Positions 17,180 through 25,839 of a DNA stretch of 49,140 nucleotides are shown here, piece after piece. The first letter of the stretch is position 1. Each line of letters begins with the position of its first letter. Origin of the DNA: Candidatus Pelagibacter sp. Lineage in GTDB: Bacteria; Pseudomonadota; Alphaproteobacteria; Pelagibacterales; Pelagibacteraceae. The translations under genes and the position numbers were made by a program. The stretch spans positions 1-49,140 of the forward strand of contig JAOJAE010000008.1 in the NCBI GenBank assembly GCA_028227525.1, written 5' to 3'. Below the pieces are notes generated by a model. The model saw nothing but the letters and a program-made list of their open reading frames with translations, was not told where the DNA came from and did not search any database.

Positions 17180-17725
17180 GTGAATAAATCCGAAATAAGA
17201 AATAAAATTATAAAAATCCGAAAAAATAAATTCAACAAAGATTTAAAAATCAATTTAGGTAAGTTTATTTCTTTCTTAAAAATAAATAAATTAAATCTTA
17301 AAAGTGTTGGTGGCTATTATCCATCAAACTATGAAATAGATGATTTGGATATTTTAGATTTATTAGAAAAAAAAAATTTTAAAGTATCCTTGCCAATTAT
17401 AAAAAAAGATAATCAGATGAACTTTTACAGGTGGTCAAGAAAAGATCCATTAAAAATAAATAAATTTGGTATCCCCGAACCTTTTTCATCTAAGGTTTTT
17501 TATCCAGATATTTTATTGGTACCATTAGTTGCCTATGATAGAAGTTTAAATAGGTTGGGTTATGGCGGAGGTTATTATGATCGATATATAGAAAAAATAG
17601 AAAAAATTAAAAAAGTTATAAAAATTGGGTTAGCATTTTCATTTCAAAAGATCTCATCTATACCAACTAATCAATATGATAAAAGATTAGATTTTATTGT
17701 TACTGAAGAAGAAATTTTAAGATGA
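17180..17725 (+). CDS. 5-formyltetrahydrofolate cyclo-ligase
   Basis: This 181-aa protein starts with GTG (MNKSEIRNKIIKIRK). It carries GGYYPSNYEID in the substrate region, PDILLVPLVAYDRSLNRLGYGGGYYDRY near the C-terminus (LGYGGGYYDR is the family signature), and FQKISSIPTNQYDKRLD at the end. It converts 5-formyl-THF to 5,10-methenyl-THF using ATP. In many proteobacteria it lies next to zapA, as here (6 nt). It overlaps the next gene by 4 nt. Confidence 0.92.
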   Translation: MNKSEIRNKIIKIRKNKFNKDLKINLGKFISFLKINKLNLKSVGGYYPSNYEIDDLDILDLLEKKNFKVSLPIIKKDNQMNFYRWSRKDPLKINKFGIPEPFSSKVFYPDILLVPLVAYDRSLNRLGYGGGYYDRYIEKIEKIKKVIKIGLAFSFQKISSIPTNQYDKRLDFIVTEEEILR

Positions 17726-18528
17726 AAATATTATTTTTAGGTGATGTAGTTGGAATTTCGGGTTGTTCAAAATTAATGAATAATTTGATGAATGAAATTA
17801 AATCAAAAAATATAGATTTTGTTATTGTAAATGGAGAAAATGCAGCTTCACAAGGAGTTGGTTTAACAAAAGAAATATGTCATGATTTTTTCAATTGTGG
17901 AGTAGATGTAATTACAACCGGAAATCATGTATGGGACCAAAAAGAAATAATGGAGTATATAGATAAAGAAGAGAGGTTATTGCGTCCTAAAAATCTTTTT
18001 GAACCAGCCCCAGGTAGAGGTTTCAATATTTATAACACTAAAAATGATATTAAAATTGGTGTACTTAATTTAATGGGAAATGTTTTCATGAAAAAGTGTG
18101 ATGATGTTTTTGAAGTTTCAGAAAAATTTATGAAACAATTTAATTTAAAAAAAGATTATGATTTCCTTGTTGTTGATTTCCATGGCGAAATAACCAGTGA
18201 AAAAAATGCAATAGGCCATTATTTTGATGGCAAAGCTTCTTTGGTGGTGGGAACTCATACACATATTCCAACTAATGATGCAAGAATATTAACAGGTGGT
18301 ACAGGCTATCAAACTGACGCTGGAATGTGTGGTGATTATAATTCAGTTATTGGCATGAATGCAGAGAATTCAATAAATAGATTTTTAAAAAAGAATTCAA
18401 TAAAACATTTTCCTGCAATTGGAGAAGCTACTTTGTGTGGCGTTATAGTCGAATGTAATATAAACACAGGATTAGCTTCAAATATTGAAAGTTATATTTT
18501 TGGAGCTCAATTAAAAAATACACATTAA
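17722..18528 (+). CDS. YmdB-type metallophosphoesterase (2',3'-cyclic nucleotide phosphodiesterase family)
   Basis: This 268-aa protein has the calcineurin-like metal site of the TIGR00282/YmdB family: LFLGDVVG near residue 4, VNGENAASQGVGLT, TTGNHVWDQKE, VDFHGE and VVGTHTHIPTND. Family members hydrolyse cyclic nucleotides in vitro, and the Bacillus protein affects biofilm. Its precise role in alphaproteobacteria is unclear. Overlap of 4 nt with the folate cyclo-ligase and 4 nt spacing to yebC place it inside one operon. Confidence 0.88.
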   Translation: MKILFLGDVVGISGCSKLMNNLMNEIKSKNIDFVIVNGENAASQGVGLTKEICHDFFNCGVDVITTGNHVWDQKEIMEYIDKEERLLRPKNLFEPAPGRGFNIYNTKNDIKIGVLNLMGNVFMKKCDDVFEVSEKFMKQFNLKKDYDFLVVDFHGEITSEKNAIGHYFDGKASLVVGTHTHIPTNDARILTGGTGYQTDAGMCGDYNSVIGMNAENSINRFLKKNSIKHFPAIGEATLCGVIVECNINTGLASNIESYIFGAQLKNTH

Positions 18529-18532
18529 AATT

Positions 18533-19258
18533 ATGGCAGGACACTCACATTGGGCAGGAATTAAACATAAAAAGGGGAAGGCTGACAAACAACGTTCCAA
18601 AATATTTTCAAAATTATCAAAAGAAATTACAGTAGCGGCAAAACTTGGTGATAAAGACCCTGCAATGAATCCAAGATTAAGATCTGCAATTCAGGCAGCA
18701 AGATCGGCCAACATGCCAAAAGATAATATTGAAAGAGCGATTGATAAATCATCTGCAGTAGCAGGTGTTAATTTTGAAAATCTTAGATATGAAGGATTTG
18801 GTCCTGATAAAATTGCAGTAATTGTAGAAACTTTGACTGATAATAAAAATAGAACAGCCTCAAATATTAGAACTATATTTCAAAAAAGTGGTGGAAGCTT
18901 AGGAACCCAAGGATCAGCATCACATAATTTTAATCAATTAGGTATTATTAAAATTGATAAACAAGAAATTTCAGATGAAAAAATTTTTGAACTTGCAATT
19001 GAATCTGGAGCTGACGAATGTATCTCTAATGATCAATTTCATGAAATTCAATGTCCAATGAGTGATATTTACAATGTTAAAAAAAAATTAGAGACAGTTG
19101 TTACAAATTTTATTTCGACAGAAATAGAATGGATTGCCCTAAATAATGCTAATGTTGAAAAAGATAAGCAAGAAAGTGTAATTGAATTTTTAGAAACATT
19201 AGAAGATGATGACGATGTGCAAAATGTTTTTTCTAATGCAAACTTTGGAAATATTTAA
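18533..19258 (+). CDS. yebC: YebC/PmpR family regulatory protein
   Basis: This 241-aa protein opens MAGHSHWAGIKHKKGKADKQ (trimmed), followed by FSKLSKEITVAAKLGDKDPAMNPRLR and NMPKDNIERAIDK, highly conserved in YebC. A Tyr-rich RYEGFGPDKIAVIVE segment and acidic C-terminus follow. Family members act as transcription factors or as translation factors that ease stalling at proline runs. It overlaps the RuvC-like gene by 1 nt, matching the common yebC-ruvC order. Confidence 0.95.
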   Translation: MAGHSHWAGIKHKKGKADKQRSKIFSKLSKEITVAAKLGDKDPAMNPRLRSAIQAARSANMPKDNIERAIDKSSAVAGVNFENLRYEGFGPDKIAVIVETLTDNKNRTASNIRTIFQKSGGSLGTQGSASHNFNQLGIIKIDKQEISDEKIFELAIESGADECISNDQFHEIQCPMSDIYNVKKKLETVVTNFISTEIEWIALNNANVEKDKQESVIEFLETLEDDDDVQNVFSNANFGNI

Positions 19259-19752
19259 TGCTTGTAATTGGGATTGACCCAGGTATTTCAGGATCAATTT
19301 GTTTCTTTCAAGATGGGGAAATTATTGATGTAGTAGAAATGCCCACAATGACTGAAGGAAAAAAAAATAAAAAGCAAGTTAATGGATCTCAAATTTACAA
19401 TGAAATTTTAGAAAGAAGTAAAAAATTAGATAAAAAAGATATAAAAGTAGTAATAGAACAAGTATCAGCCATGCCAGGTCAGGGTGTAACTAGCATGTTC
19501 AACTTTGGTCAATCATATGGAATTTTAAAAGGAATATGCTCTGCAATGCAATTACCAATGTACTTTGTGAGACCTGCAAAATGGAAAAAATATTTTAATC
19601 TTATAAATTCAGAAAAAGATGCAAGTAGAACAAGGGCAATTGAGATTTTCCCCTATTTTTCTGGTCAATTATCAAGAAAAAAAGACTCGAATAAAGCTGA
19701 CGCTATTTTGATAGCGAGTTTTTATTATGAAACTTATAAAATTGAAGAATAG
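19258..19752 (+). CDS. RuvC-like Holliday junction resolvase (divergent)
   Basis: This 164-aa RNase H-fold nuclease begins LVIGIDPGISGS, with catalytic D7, then E67 in VVIEQVSAMPGQG and D148 in NKADAILIA. The usual fourth acidic/His ligand three residues before is N145, with D143 close by. The FNFGQSYGILKGI and VRPAKWKKYF stretches look more like phage and plasmid RuvC-like resolvases than the classical cellular RuvC. It occupies the expected ruvC place after yebC, but ruvA, ruvB and ybgC, which normally follow before tolQ, are absent. It likely cuts branched DNA; which helicase partners with it is unknown. Confidence 0.75.
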   Translation: MLVIGIDPGISGSICFFQDGEIIDVVEMPTMTEGKKNKKQVNGSQIYNEILERSKKLDKKDIKVVIEQVSAMPGQGVTSMFNFGQSYGILKGICSAMQLPMYFVRPAKWKKYFNLINSEKDASRTRAIEIFPYFSGQLSRKKDSNKADAILIASFYYETYKIEE

Positions 19753-19801
19753 ATTAAAATATTAGACAAATTCATGACACATTTAAGTGTGAAGAGTAAA
19801 T

Positions 19802-20476
19802 ATGGAAGCTGATATCACATCACAAGCAGTGGGTTTGGGTGCTAATACTGATTTTTCTTTAATGAGTCTATTTTTAAGAGCAGATATTATTGTTAAATCA
19901 GTAATGATTATATTGATAGTTTGCTCGATTTATTCATGGGCAGTAATTATAGAGAAATTAAGATTGTTTAGAAAAATAAATAAATCATCTGAGGAATTTG
20001 AGGATAAATTTTGGAATTCAAAGTCAGCTGAGTCATTTTATAATAGTTTGCCTGCAAAAATTGATGACCCTATGGCAGTAGTTTTTCAAGGTGCCATGGA
20101 AAGTTTGCTGAAAAAAAAATCTAAAACGAATTTAAGTGAAAAAATGACCACTTTTTTAGAAGTTGGGATTGAAAAACAGATGGCTAAAATTGACAAAGGT
20201 TTTACTTTTTTGGCAACTGTCGGATCTACAGCGCCTTTTATTGGTTTATTTGGAACTGTGTGGGGTATAATGAATTCATTTCAATCTATTGCAATTTCAA
20301 GAAATACAAGTTTAGCAATTGTAGCCCCAGGAATAGCAGAAGCATTATTTGCTACTGCATTAGGATTATTAGCCGCAATCCCTGCGGTAGTTGCTTATAA
20401 TAAATTTAACACAGACTCACAAAAATATTCTCAAAAATTAGAAAATTTTTCAAAAAGATTTTTAACAATAATTTAA
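19802..20476 (+). CDS. tolQ: Tol-Pal system proton channel subunit TolQ
   Basis: This 224-aa protein has an N-terminal hydrophobic helix (about residues 29-48) and two more near 135-160 and 175-200, with GFTFLATVGSTAPFIGLFGTVWGIMNSF and AIVAPGIAEALFATALGLLAAIPAV (read as two conserved MotA/TolQ/ExbB blocks). It forms, with TolR, the proton-driven motor in the inner membrane. It leads the cluster, 49 nt after the RuvC-like gene, and is directly followed by tolR. Confidence 0.96.
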   Translation: MEADITSQAVGLGANTDFSLMSLFLRADIIVKSVMIILIVCSIYSWAVIIEKLRLFRKINKSSEEFEDKFWNSKSAESFYNSLPAKIDDPMAVVFQGAMESLLKKKSKTNLSEKMTTFLEVGIEKQMAKIDKGFTFLATVGSTAPFIGLFGTVWGIMNSFQSIAISRNTSLAIVAPGIAEALFATALGLLAAIPAVVAYNKFNTDSQKYSQKLENFSKRFLTII

Positions 20477-20893
20477 ATGTCGTTTAAATTAAATCGTTCA
20501 TCAAAAGAACCTATGAGTGAAATTAACGTAACACCATTCGTAGATGTTATGCTGGTTCTTCTTATTATTTTTATGGTTACGGCTCCATTATTAACTGTTG
20601 GGGTACAGGTAGATTTACCAGAAAGTTCAGCAGACTCACTTCCTGAAGAGTCAGAGCCACTTACTTTATCAATTAACTCAAAAGGAGAGATATTTATTCA
20701 AGAGGCAAAAGTTGAATTTGATAGTATAATTGCAAAAGTATTGGCAGTTTCAAAAAATAGAACAGATACAAGAATTTATGTTCGCGGTGATAAAACTATT
20801 AATTATGGAAGAGTGCTTGAAATAATGGGTCTATTATCAGGCTCTGGTTTTACCAAAGTTGCATTAATATCAGAACCATTGAAACAAAGGTAA
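20477..20893 (+). CDS. tolR: Tol-Pal system protein TolR
   Basis: This 138-aa ExbD/TolR family protein has one transmembrane helix (about residues 20-41) holding the proton-carrying Asp in NVTPFVDVMLVLLIIFMVT, then a periplasmic domain with PESSADSL and RGDKTINYGRVLEIM. It pairs with TolQ as the motor that energises TolA. Start follows the tolQ stop with no gap. Confidence 0.96.
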   Translation: MSFKLNRSSKEPMSEINVTPFVDVMLVLLIIFMVTAPLLTVGVQVDLPESSADSLPEESEPLTLSINSKGEIFIQEAKVEFDSIIAKVLAVSKNRTDTRIYVRGDKTINYGRVLEIMGLLSGSGFTKVALISEPLKQR

Positions 20894-20898
20894 ATTAA

Positions 20899-21777
20899 GT
20901 GAATAGAAGTTTGATCATTTCTTCTGTTTTACATGGTGCTTTAATTTTTATCACAGCAATGAGTTTGCCTTTTTTAGCAAAAAAACCGCTTGATATTCCA
21001 CCAATAGTTTCAGTTGAACTCATACAGATTGCAGAAAAAACAAATATACCATTTGCTCCAAAAGCAAAAAAAATAATTGAAAAAAAAAAGAAGAAAAAAT
21101 TAAAAGAAAAAGAAAAGAAATTAGTATCTGAACAAGCTCCTCCAAAGAAAGTTAAAAAAACAAAAACCAAAACAGTTGTTTCATTGGATGAAAATAAAGA
21201 AAAAATTGATAATCAAACTCCTGAAGCAATTCCATTACCAGATAAAACTGTTAAGAAAATTAAAACAAAAAAAGAAAATAAACAAAATCCAGACAAATTA
21301 GATGAAGAAGTAAAACAGGTATCAGAGTTTGAAAAAAAAGAATTAGTTGACTTGGATAATATTGCAAAGTTAATTGACAAAGCAAAAGAGGACACAGCAA
21401 AAGTAATTAAAAAAAATAACGATATTACTCAAGATCAAGATAAGAATATTGTAACCTCAGGATTAACCATTAGTGAAGAGGATGCTTTAAAAGCTCAAAT
21501 ATTTGGATGTTGGAGCATTCCTCTTGGATTACCTTATAATGAAGATCTATTAGTAAGAATTAAACTAATGCTTGAACCAGATGGTTCGGTAGCAAAAACT
21601 GAAATTTTAGATCATGCTAGAATGAATAAACCTGATCAGGGTTTTTATAAAGTATTAGCTGAAAGCGCATTGAGAGCTGTAAAATTATGTCAGCCTTTAA
21701 GAGTTCCTACAACAGGATATGAAAGATGGAAAGAATTACAATTAAATTTTGATGCAAGAGAGATGCTAGAAGGTTAA
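20899..21777 (+). CDS. tolA: Tol-Pal system protein TolA
   Basis: This 292-aa protein starts with GTG, has an N-terminal membrane anchor (about residues 5-27), then a long Lys/Glu-rich, Pro-containing periplasmic arm (about 50-190). The C-terminal TonB/TolA-like domain (about 195-290) includes FGCWSIPLGLPYNEDLLVRI and SALRAVKLCQPLRVP. It spans the periplasm and links the TolQR motor to TolB-Pal. The arm is low complexity and gives spurious antisense frames. Five nt separate it from tolR. Confidence 0.93.
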   Translation: MNRSLIISSVLHGALIFITAMSLPFLAKKPLDIPPIVSVELIQIAEKTNIPFAPKAKKIIEKKKKKKLKEKEKKLVSEQAPPKKVKKTKTKTVVSLDENKEKIDNQTPEAIPLPDKTVKKIKTKKENKQNPDKLDEEVKQVSEFEKKELVDLDNIAKLIDKAKEDTAKVIKKNNDITQDQDKNIVTSGLTISEEDALKAQIFGCWSIPLGLPYNEDLLVRIKLMLEPDGSVAKTEILDHARMNKPDQGFYKVLAESALRAVKLCQPLRVPTTGYERWKELQLNFDAREMLEG

Positions 21778-21786
21778 GATAAAGAA

Positions 21787-23130
21787 ATGAAAAAAAATTT
21801 TATAATTTTATTTTTAGTAGCTTTACTTCCAATTAAAGCTTTTGCTTTAATTGAAGTAGATATTACAAGAGGAAATTTAAATCCACTTCCGCTAGCTGTT
21901 TCACCGTTATCAATTGATAATAAATCCAAAAAAAGTTTTGAAAAAATTCTCAATAAAGAAAACATTGGATCAGAAATTTCTATTATTGTTGAAAATAATT
22001 TAAGAACATCAGGTTTATTTAATCCAATAACTAAAGAAGCATTTTTACAAGCCCCAGATATTGCAAATTTAAAACCTAGATTTGAAGATTGGAATTTAAT
22101 TAAAGCCCAAGCACTTGTTACTGGTAAAGTGACATATATTGATGAAAAATTAAGAGTTGAATTTAGGCTTTGGGATGTTTTGGCAGCTAAAGAAATGATG
22201 GCGCTAGCATTCACCACTGTGCCAAGCAATTGGAGAAGAGTTGGACACATTATATCAGATAAAGTTTATGAGAGATTAACAGGGGAAAAAGGATATTTTG
22301 ATACAAGAATAATCTATGTTGCTGAGGAGGGTCCAAAAACACAAAGAAAAAAAAGATTAGCAATCATGGATCAAGATGGTGCTAATAATAAATTTCTGAC
22401 ACTTGGAAATGAGCTTGTATTAACTCCAAGATTTAATCCAACAAGTCAAATGGTTACATATTTGTCTTATTTTAAAAATTTACCAAGAGTATATCTACTA
22501 GATATTGAGACAGGGACCCAAGAAGTTGTGGGTGATTTTCCTGGAATGACTTTTGCACCAAGATTTTCCCCTGACGGTAAAAAAATAATAATGAGTTTTG
22601 CTAAAGATGGAAAATCAGATATCTATACGATGGATTTAGAAAATAGATTGGTTGAAAGAATTACCAATCATCCTTCAATTGATACTTCGCCATCTTACTC
22701 TCCAAATGGAAAATTTATTGCTTTTAATTCTGATAGAAGTGGGTACCAACAAATTTATATTATGAAAAGTGATGGCAGCGATGTTAAAAGAATTTCTTTT
22801 GGAAATGGTATTTATGGTACACCTGTTTGGTCACCCAGAGGTGATTTAATAGCTTTTACTAAATTGCATAAAGGAAAATTTTATATTGGAGTGATGAGGA
22901 CAGATGGTAAAGGCGAGAGATTGTTAACTGAAAATTATTACCAAGAAGCACCATCTTGGTCTCCAAATGGAAGAGTTCTAATTTTTTATAGAGAAACAAA
23001 AACTAACGCAAAAGGCGAAGGATTTTCAGCAAAGCTATGGTCAATAGATTTAACTGGCTATAATGAACGTTTGGTAAAAACTCAAACTGACGCTTCCGAC
23101 CCATCATGGTCATCTTTATTGAGTAATTAA
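21787..23130 (+). CDS. tolB: Tol-Pal system protein TolB
   Basis: This 447-aa periplasmic protein has a Sec signal peptide ([20 protein letters not shown], cut after AFA). An N-terminal domain with [13 protein letters not shown] and [22 protein letters not shown] is followed by a six-bladed beta-propeller of PD40-type repeats ([50 protein letters not shown]). It binds Pal and cycles with TolA during outer-membrane constriction. It begins 9 nt after tolA. Confidence 0.96.
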   Translation: MKKNFIILFLVALLPIKAFALIEVDITRGNLNPLPLAVSPLSIDNKSKKSFEKILNKENIGSEISIIVENNLRTSGLFNPITKEAFLQAPDIANLKPRFEDWNLIKAQALVTGKVTYIDEKLRVEFRLWDVLAAKEMMALAFTTVPSNWRRVGHIISDKVYERLTGEKGYFDTRIIYVAEEGPKTQRKKRLAIMDQDGANNKFLTLGNELVLTPRFNPTSQMVTYLSYFKNLPRVYLLDIETGTQEVVGDFPGMTFAPRFSPDGKKIIMSFAKDGKSDIYTMDLENRLVERITNHPSIDTSPSYSPNGKFIAFNSDRSGYQQIYIMKSDGSDVKRISFGNGIYGTPVWSPRGDLIAFTKLHKGKFYIGVMRTDGKGERLLTENYYQEAPSWSPNGRVLIFYRETKTNAKGEGFSAKLWSIDLTGYNERLVKTQTDASDPSWSSLLSN

Positions 23131-23215
23131 CTTAAATTACTTGATTTTTTAACTTGAAACCTCTAATTAGTTGTGAAAAAGTAAGAAATTGAAATTAGCA
23201 GCAAGGAGCAATTTA

Positions 23216-23713
23216 ATGATATTAAGCAAAATTTTTAAAAATGGATTTCTAATACTAGCGGCGTGCCTGGTTTTAACAGCCTGTGCAACAAAGAAAGAAG
23301 TTACTACCGCTCCAGAAATCTCAGGTCAAATTCAAGGTGACACGTACACTGGGACAGATACAGTTAAATACTTAGCTGACGGAGTTCCGGATAGAGTTTT
23401 CTTTGCAACAAATGAATCAATTTTAACCACAGCTTCTAGGGAAACTTTAAGAGCACAAGCTGCTTGGCTAAGAAAGAATTCAAATATTAATGTAGTTGTA
23501 GAAGGTCATGCTGATGAAAGAGGTACAAGGGAGTATAACTTAGCTCTAGGAGAAAGAAGAGCTAATTCAGCTAAAGACTATTTAATGACATATGGAATTT
23601 CTTCAGACAGGATATCAGTTCTAAGTTATGGAAAAGAAAGACCAGTTGATGCTGGCTCTACTCCTTTAGCTTGGTCGAAAAATAGAAGATCTGTAACTGT
23701 TAAAGCAAATTAA
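23216..23713 (+). CDS. pal: Peptidoglycan-associated lipoprotein Pal
   Basis: The start is placed at ATG 23216, with AAGGAG 7 nt upstream (23203-23208); an in-frame TTG at 23189 would extend the signal peptide by nine residues and lacks such a site. The 165-aa product has a lipoprotein signal ending in LTAC, so it is a lipid-anchored outer-membrane protein. The OmpA-like domain includes RVFFATNESILT, VEGHADERGTREYNLALGERRA and SYGKERPVD. It binds peptidoglycan and TolB. A strong terminator follows. Confidence 0.95.
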   Translation: MILSKIFKNGFLILAACLVLTACATKKEVTTAPEISGQIQGDTYTGTDTVKYLADGVPDRVFFATNESILTTASRETLRAQAAWLRKNSNINVVVEGHADERGTREYNLALGERRANSAKDYLMTYGISSDRISVLSYGKERPVDAGSTPLAWSKNRRSVTVKAN

Positions 23714-23725
23714 TAATTTAAATCT

Positions 23726-23764
23726 AAAGACCCTTAAACGTAAAAATTTAAGGGTCTTTTTTTT
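23726..23764 (+). terminator. Rho-independent terminator after pal
   Basis: A perfect 13-bp inverted repeat (AAAGACCCTTAAA at 23726-23738 and TTTAAGGGTCTTT at 23747-23759) with an 8-nt loop leads into a T run to 23764. It lies 13 nt after the pal stop and ends 31 nt before cpoB. It likely ends most tol-pal transcription, leaving cpoB to read-through or its own promoter. Confidence 0.92.
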
Positions 23765-23795
23765 GCCATTTTTATAACCATAAATCTAACTATCA

Positions 23796-24788
23796 ATGAG
23801 ATTTACAATTAAGGTAATTTTAATAATTTTATTTAATTTAATTTTTTTAAATAATTCTTTTGGAGATAATCATAATATTTATGAAACCTTGAAAATTATT
23901 AAGAATGACCTCAAAACTCTAGAAAGAGCAGTTTATTCTGGATCAATTGAAATCAATTCATCATCTAATGAAAGCTCAAGTATTAGTTTAGACAGCAACT
24001 CAGAGGATGTGCTTACGAGGCATTTATTAAAGTTATCTGAGGTTGAGGATCAGTTTAGACAATTAACAAATAAATTTGAAGAAATAAACTTTAAGCTTGA
24101 TAAATTATCCAATAGGTTGTCAAAAATACAAGCAGATAACCAAATACGATTTCAAGATATAGAGTCCATAATAAGTTCTGGTGAAATTACAACAAAATTA
24201 ACTTCAAACCCAAAAATAGAAACAAAAAATGAAATATTGCCAGGTAGCTCTCAACCACAAGATCTAGGTACGATTACATACAAAGATACTGAGACATCTG
24301 AAACATCACAGCAAATTCAATCTGTAGATACTACCGCGACTGTTGTGACAGAAAATTTTCAAGCAGAGGAAAAAATATTACCACAAGATTTATCTCCAAA
24401 AAAACAGTATGAATTTGCAACAAGCTTTCTTAAAGTAGGAGATTATAGTACAGCTGAAAGAGCTTTTAGAGAATTTGTTTTAGATAATAGTGAGCATGAA
24501 CTAGCGGGTAGTGCCCAGTATTGGTATGCTGAAACATTTAGAATTAGACAACTTTATACTGATGCAGCATCAGCTTATTTAGAAGGATATCAAAAATATC
24601 CAAAGGGCAACAAGGCTCCTATAAATCTTTTAAAACTTGGTGTATCAATGGTACAAATTGGAGAAAAAGATCAAGGATGTAAAATGATAAACGGAGTAGA
24701 ATTACAATACCCTAAGGCAAACCAATCAGTAATTCAAAAAGCAAAATATGAGTCCAAAAAATTTGAATGCATCAAAGAAGACTCATAA
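23796..24788 (+). CDS. cpoB: Tol-Pal-associated periplasmic protein CpoB (YbgF)
   Basis: This 330-aa protein has a signal peptide (about residues 1-23, ending NSFG), then a coiled-coil stretch (about 72-125) and, after a Ser/Thr-rich linker, a C-terminal TPR domain (about 195-325) with YEFATSFLKVGDYSTAERAFREF and AGSAQYWYAETFRIRQ. CpoB coordinates cell-wall synthesis with Tol-driven constriction. It is downstream of a terminator yet overlaps tilS by 41 nt. Confidence 0.92.
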   Translation: MRFTIKVILIILFNLIFLNNSFGDNHNIYETLKIIKNDLKTLERAVYSGSIEINSSSNESSSISLDSNSEDVLTRHLLKLSEVEDQFRQLTNKFEEINFKLDKLSNRLSKIQADNQIRFQDIESIISSGEITTKLTSNPKIETKNEILPGSSQPQDLGTITYKDTETSETSQQIQSVDTTATVVTENFQAEEKILPQDLSPKKQYEFATSFLKVGDYSTAERAFREFVLDNSEHELAGSAQYWYAETFRIRQLYTDAASAYLEGYQKYPKGNKAPINLLKLGVSMVQIGEKDQGCKMINGVELQYPKANQSVIQKAKYESKKFECIKEDS

Positions 24789-25773
24789 TTTTTTATTTAA
24801 TAAATTAAAAGATAAACGAACTCTTCAAATTTATAAAAAATTTGAGAGTGAACTATCTATTAACAGTAATTTTATTGTTGCTGTCTCGGGTGGCCCAGAT
24901 AGTCTTGCACTTTCTTTTTTAGCAAAAATTTATTCAATCAAAAAATCTTTAGATGTTAAATATTTAATTGTTGATCACAGATTAAGAAAAAATTCAACCT
25001 TAGAGGCCAAATATGTTCAAAAAAAATTAAAAAATTTTTCTATTAATTTGAATATATTAAATTGGAAAGGAATTAAACCTAAGAAAAATATTCAATCTAT
25101 TGCTAGAGAAAAAAGATATAAGCTTCTCACAGATGAGGCAAAAAAATTTAGAATTAAAAATATTTTGCTTGGTCATCATTTAGATGATTTATTTGAAAAT
25201 TTTTTTATAAGAATTTTAAGAGGAAGTGGTCTCAAGGGGTTAATTTCATTAGATAAAGAGACATATAAAAATCAGGTTAATTTAATCAGACCTTTAATCA
25301 AGATAGATAAAAATGAATTGATATATTTAAGTAATTATATTTTTGGAACGTATATTAAAGATCCATCAAATGAAGATGATAAATTTAAAAGAGTAAAAAT
25401 TAGAAATTTTCTAAAACAATTAGGTTTAGAGGGACTTGATAGAAAAAAGTTTTTTTTAACAATTAAAAATCTAAAATTTGCGAATGAAAATATAGAATTT
25501 TATACTAATAAAAATTTAGAGGATAACGTAACAGTTTTAAGTCAAAAAAATAATTTAATTTTGAAAGAAAATTTTTTCCATCAATCCAGGGAAGTTGTAT
25601 TTAGATCATTAACTGAAATAATAAAAATTGTAGGAAAAAAATATTATGCTGCTAGAGGTAAAAAAATTGATAAGATTATTGATTTAGTAAATACTAAATC
25701 TTCATTTAAAGTGACTTTAGGTGGTTGTATAATTAAAAAGGTTAGTGAAACAGTAATTTTGTGCAAAGAGTAA
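24748..25773 (+). CDS. tilS: tRNA(Ile)-lysidine synthase
   Basis: This 341-aa protein has the N-type PP-loop motif VAVSGGPDSLALSF, then VDHRLRKNS and LLGHHLDDLFENFFIRILRGSGLKGL, all typical of TilS. It adds lysine to C34 of the tRNA-Ile that reads AUA. The ATG at 24748 lies inside cpoB (41-nt overlap) and gives about 43 residues before the PP-loop, longer than usual; a later non-ATG start is possible. The C-terminal domain is short, as in small alphaproteobacterial forms. Confidence 0.93.
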   Translation: MSPKNLNASKKTHNFLFNKLKDKRTLQIYKKFESELSINSNFIVAVSGGPDSLALSFLAKIYSIKKSLDVKYLIVDHRLRKNSTLEAKYVQKKLKNFSINLNILNWKGIKPKKNIQSIAREKRYKLLTDEAKKFRIKNILLGHHLDDLFENFFIRILRGSGLKGLISLDKETYKNQVNLIRPLIKIDKNELIYLSNYIFGTYIKDPSNEDDKFKRVKIRNFLKQLGLEGLDRKKFFLTIKNLKFANENIEFYTNKNLEDNVTVLSQKNNLILKENFFHQSREVVFRSLTEIIKIVGKKYYAARGKKIDKIIDLVNTKSSFKVTLGGCIIKKVSETVILCKE

Positions 25774-25839
25774 TAAAATTCATTTATTTTATGATATTTT
25801 GTCACTTGTTAAATTCTCAATAATTCTTATCTTATCTCT

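Noticed and set aside
20895..21170. Phe-rich antisense frame under tolA
   Set aside because: It is the complement of the Lys-rich low-complexity arm of TolA.
23189..23215. TTG start giving a longer Pal
   Set aside because: The ATG at 23216 has an AAGGAG site at good spacing and gives a standard lipoprotein signal.
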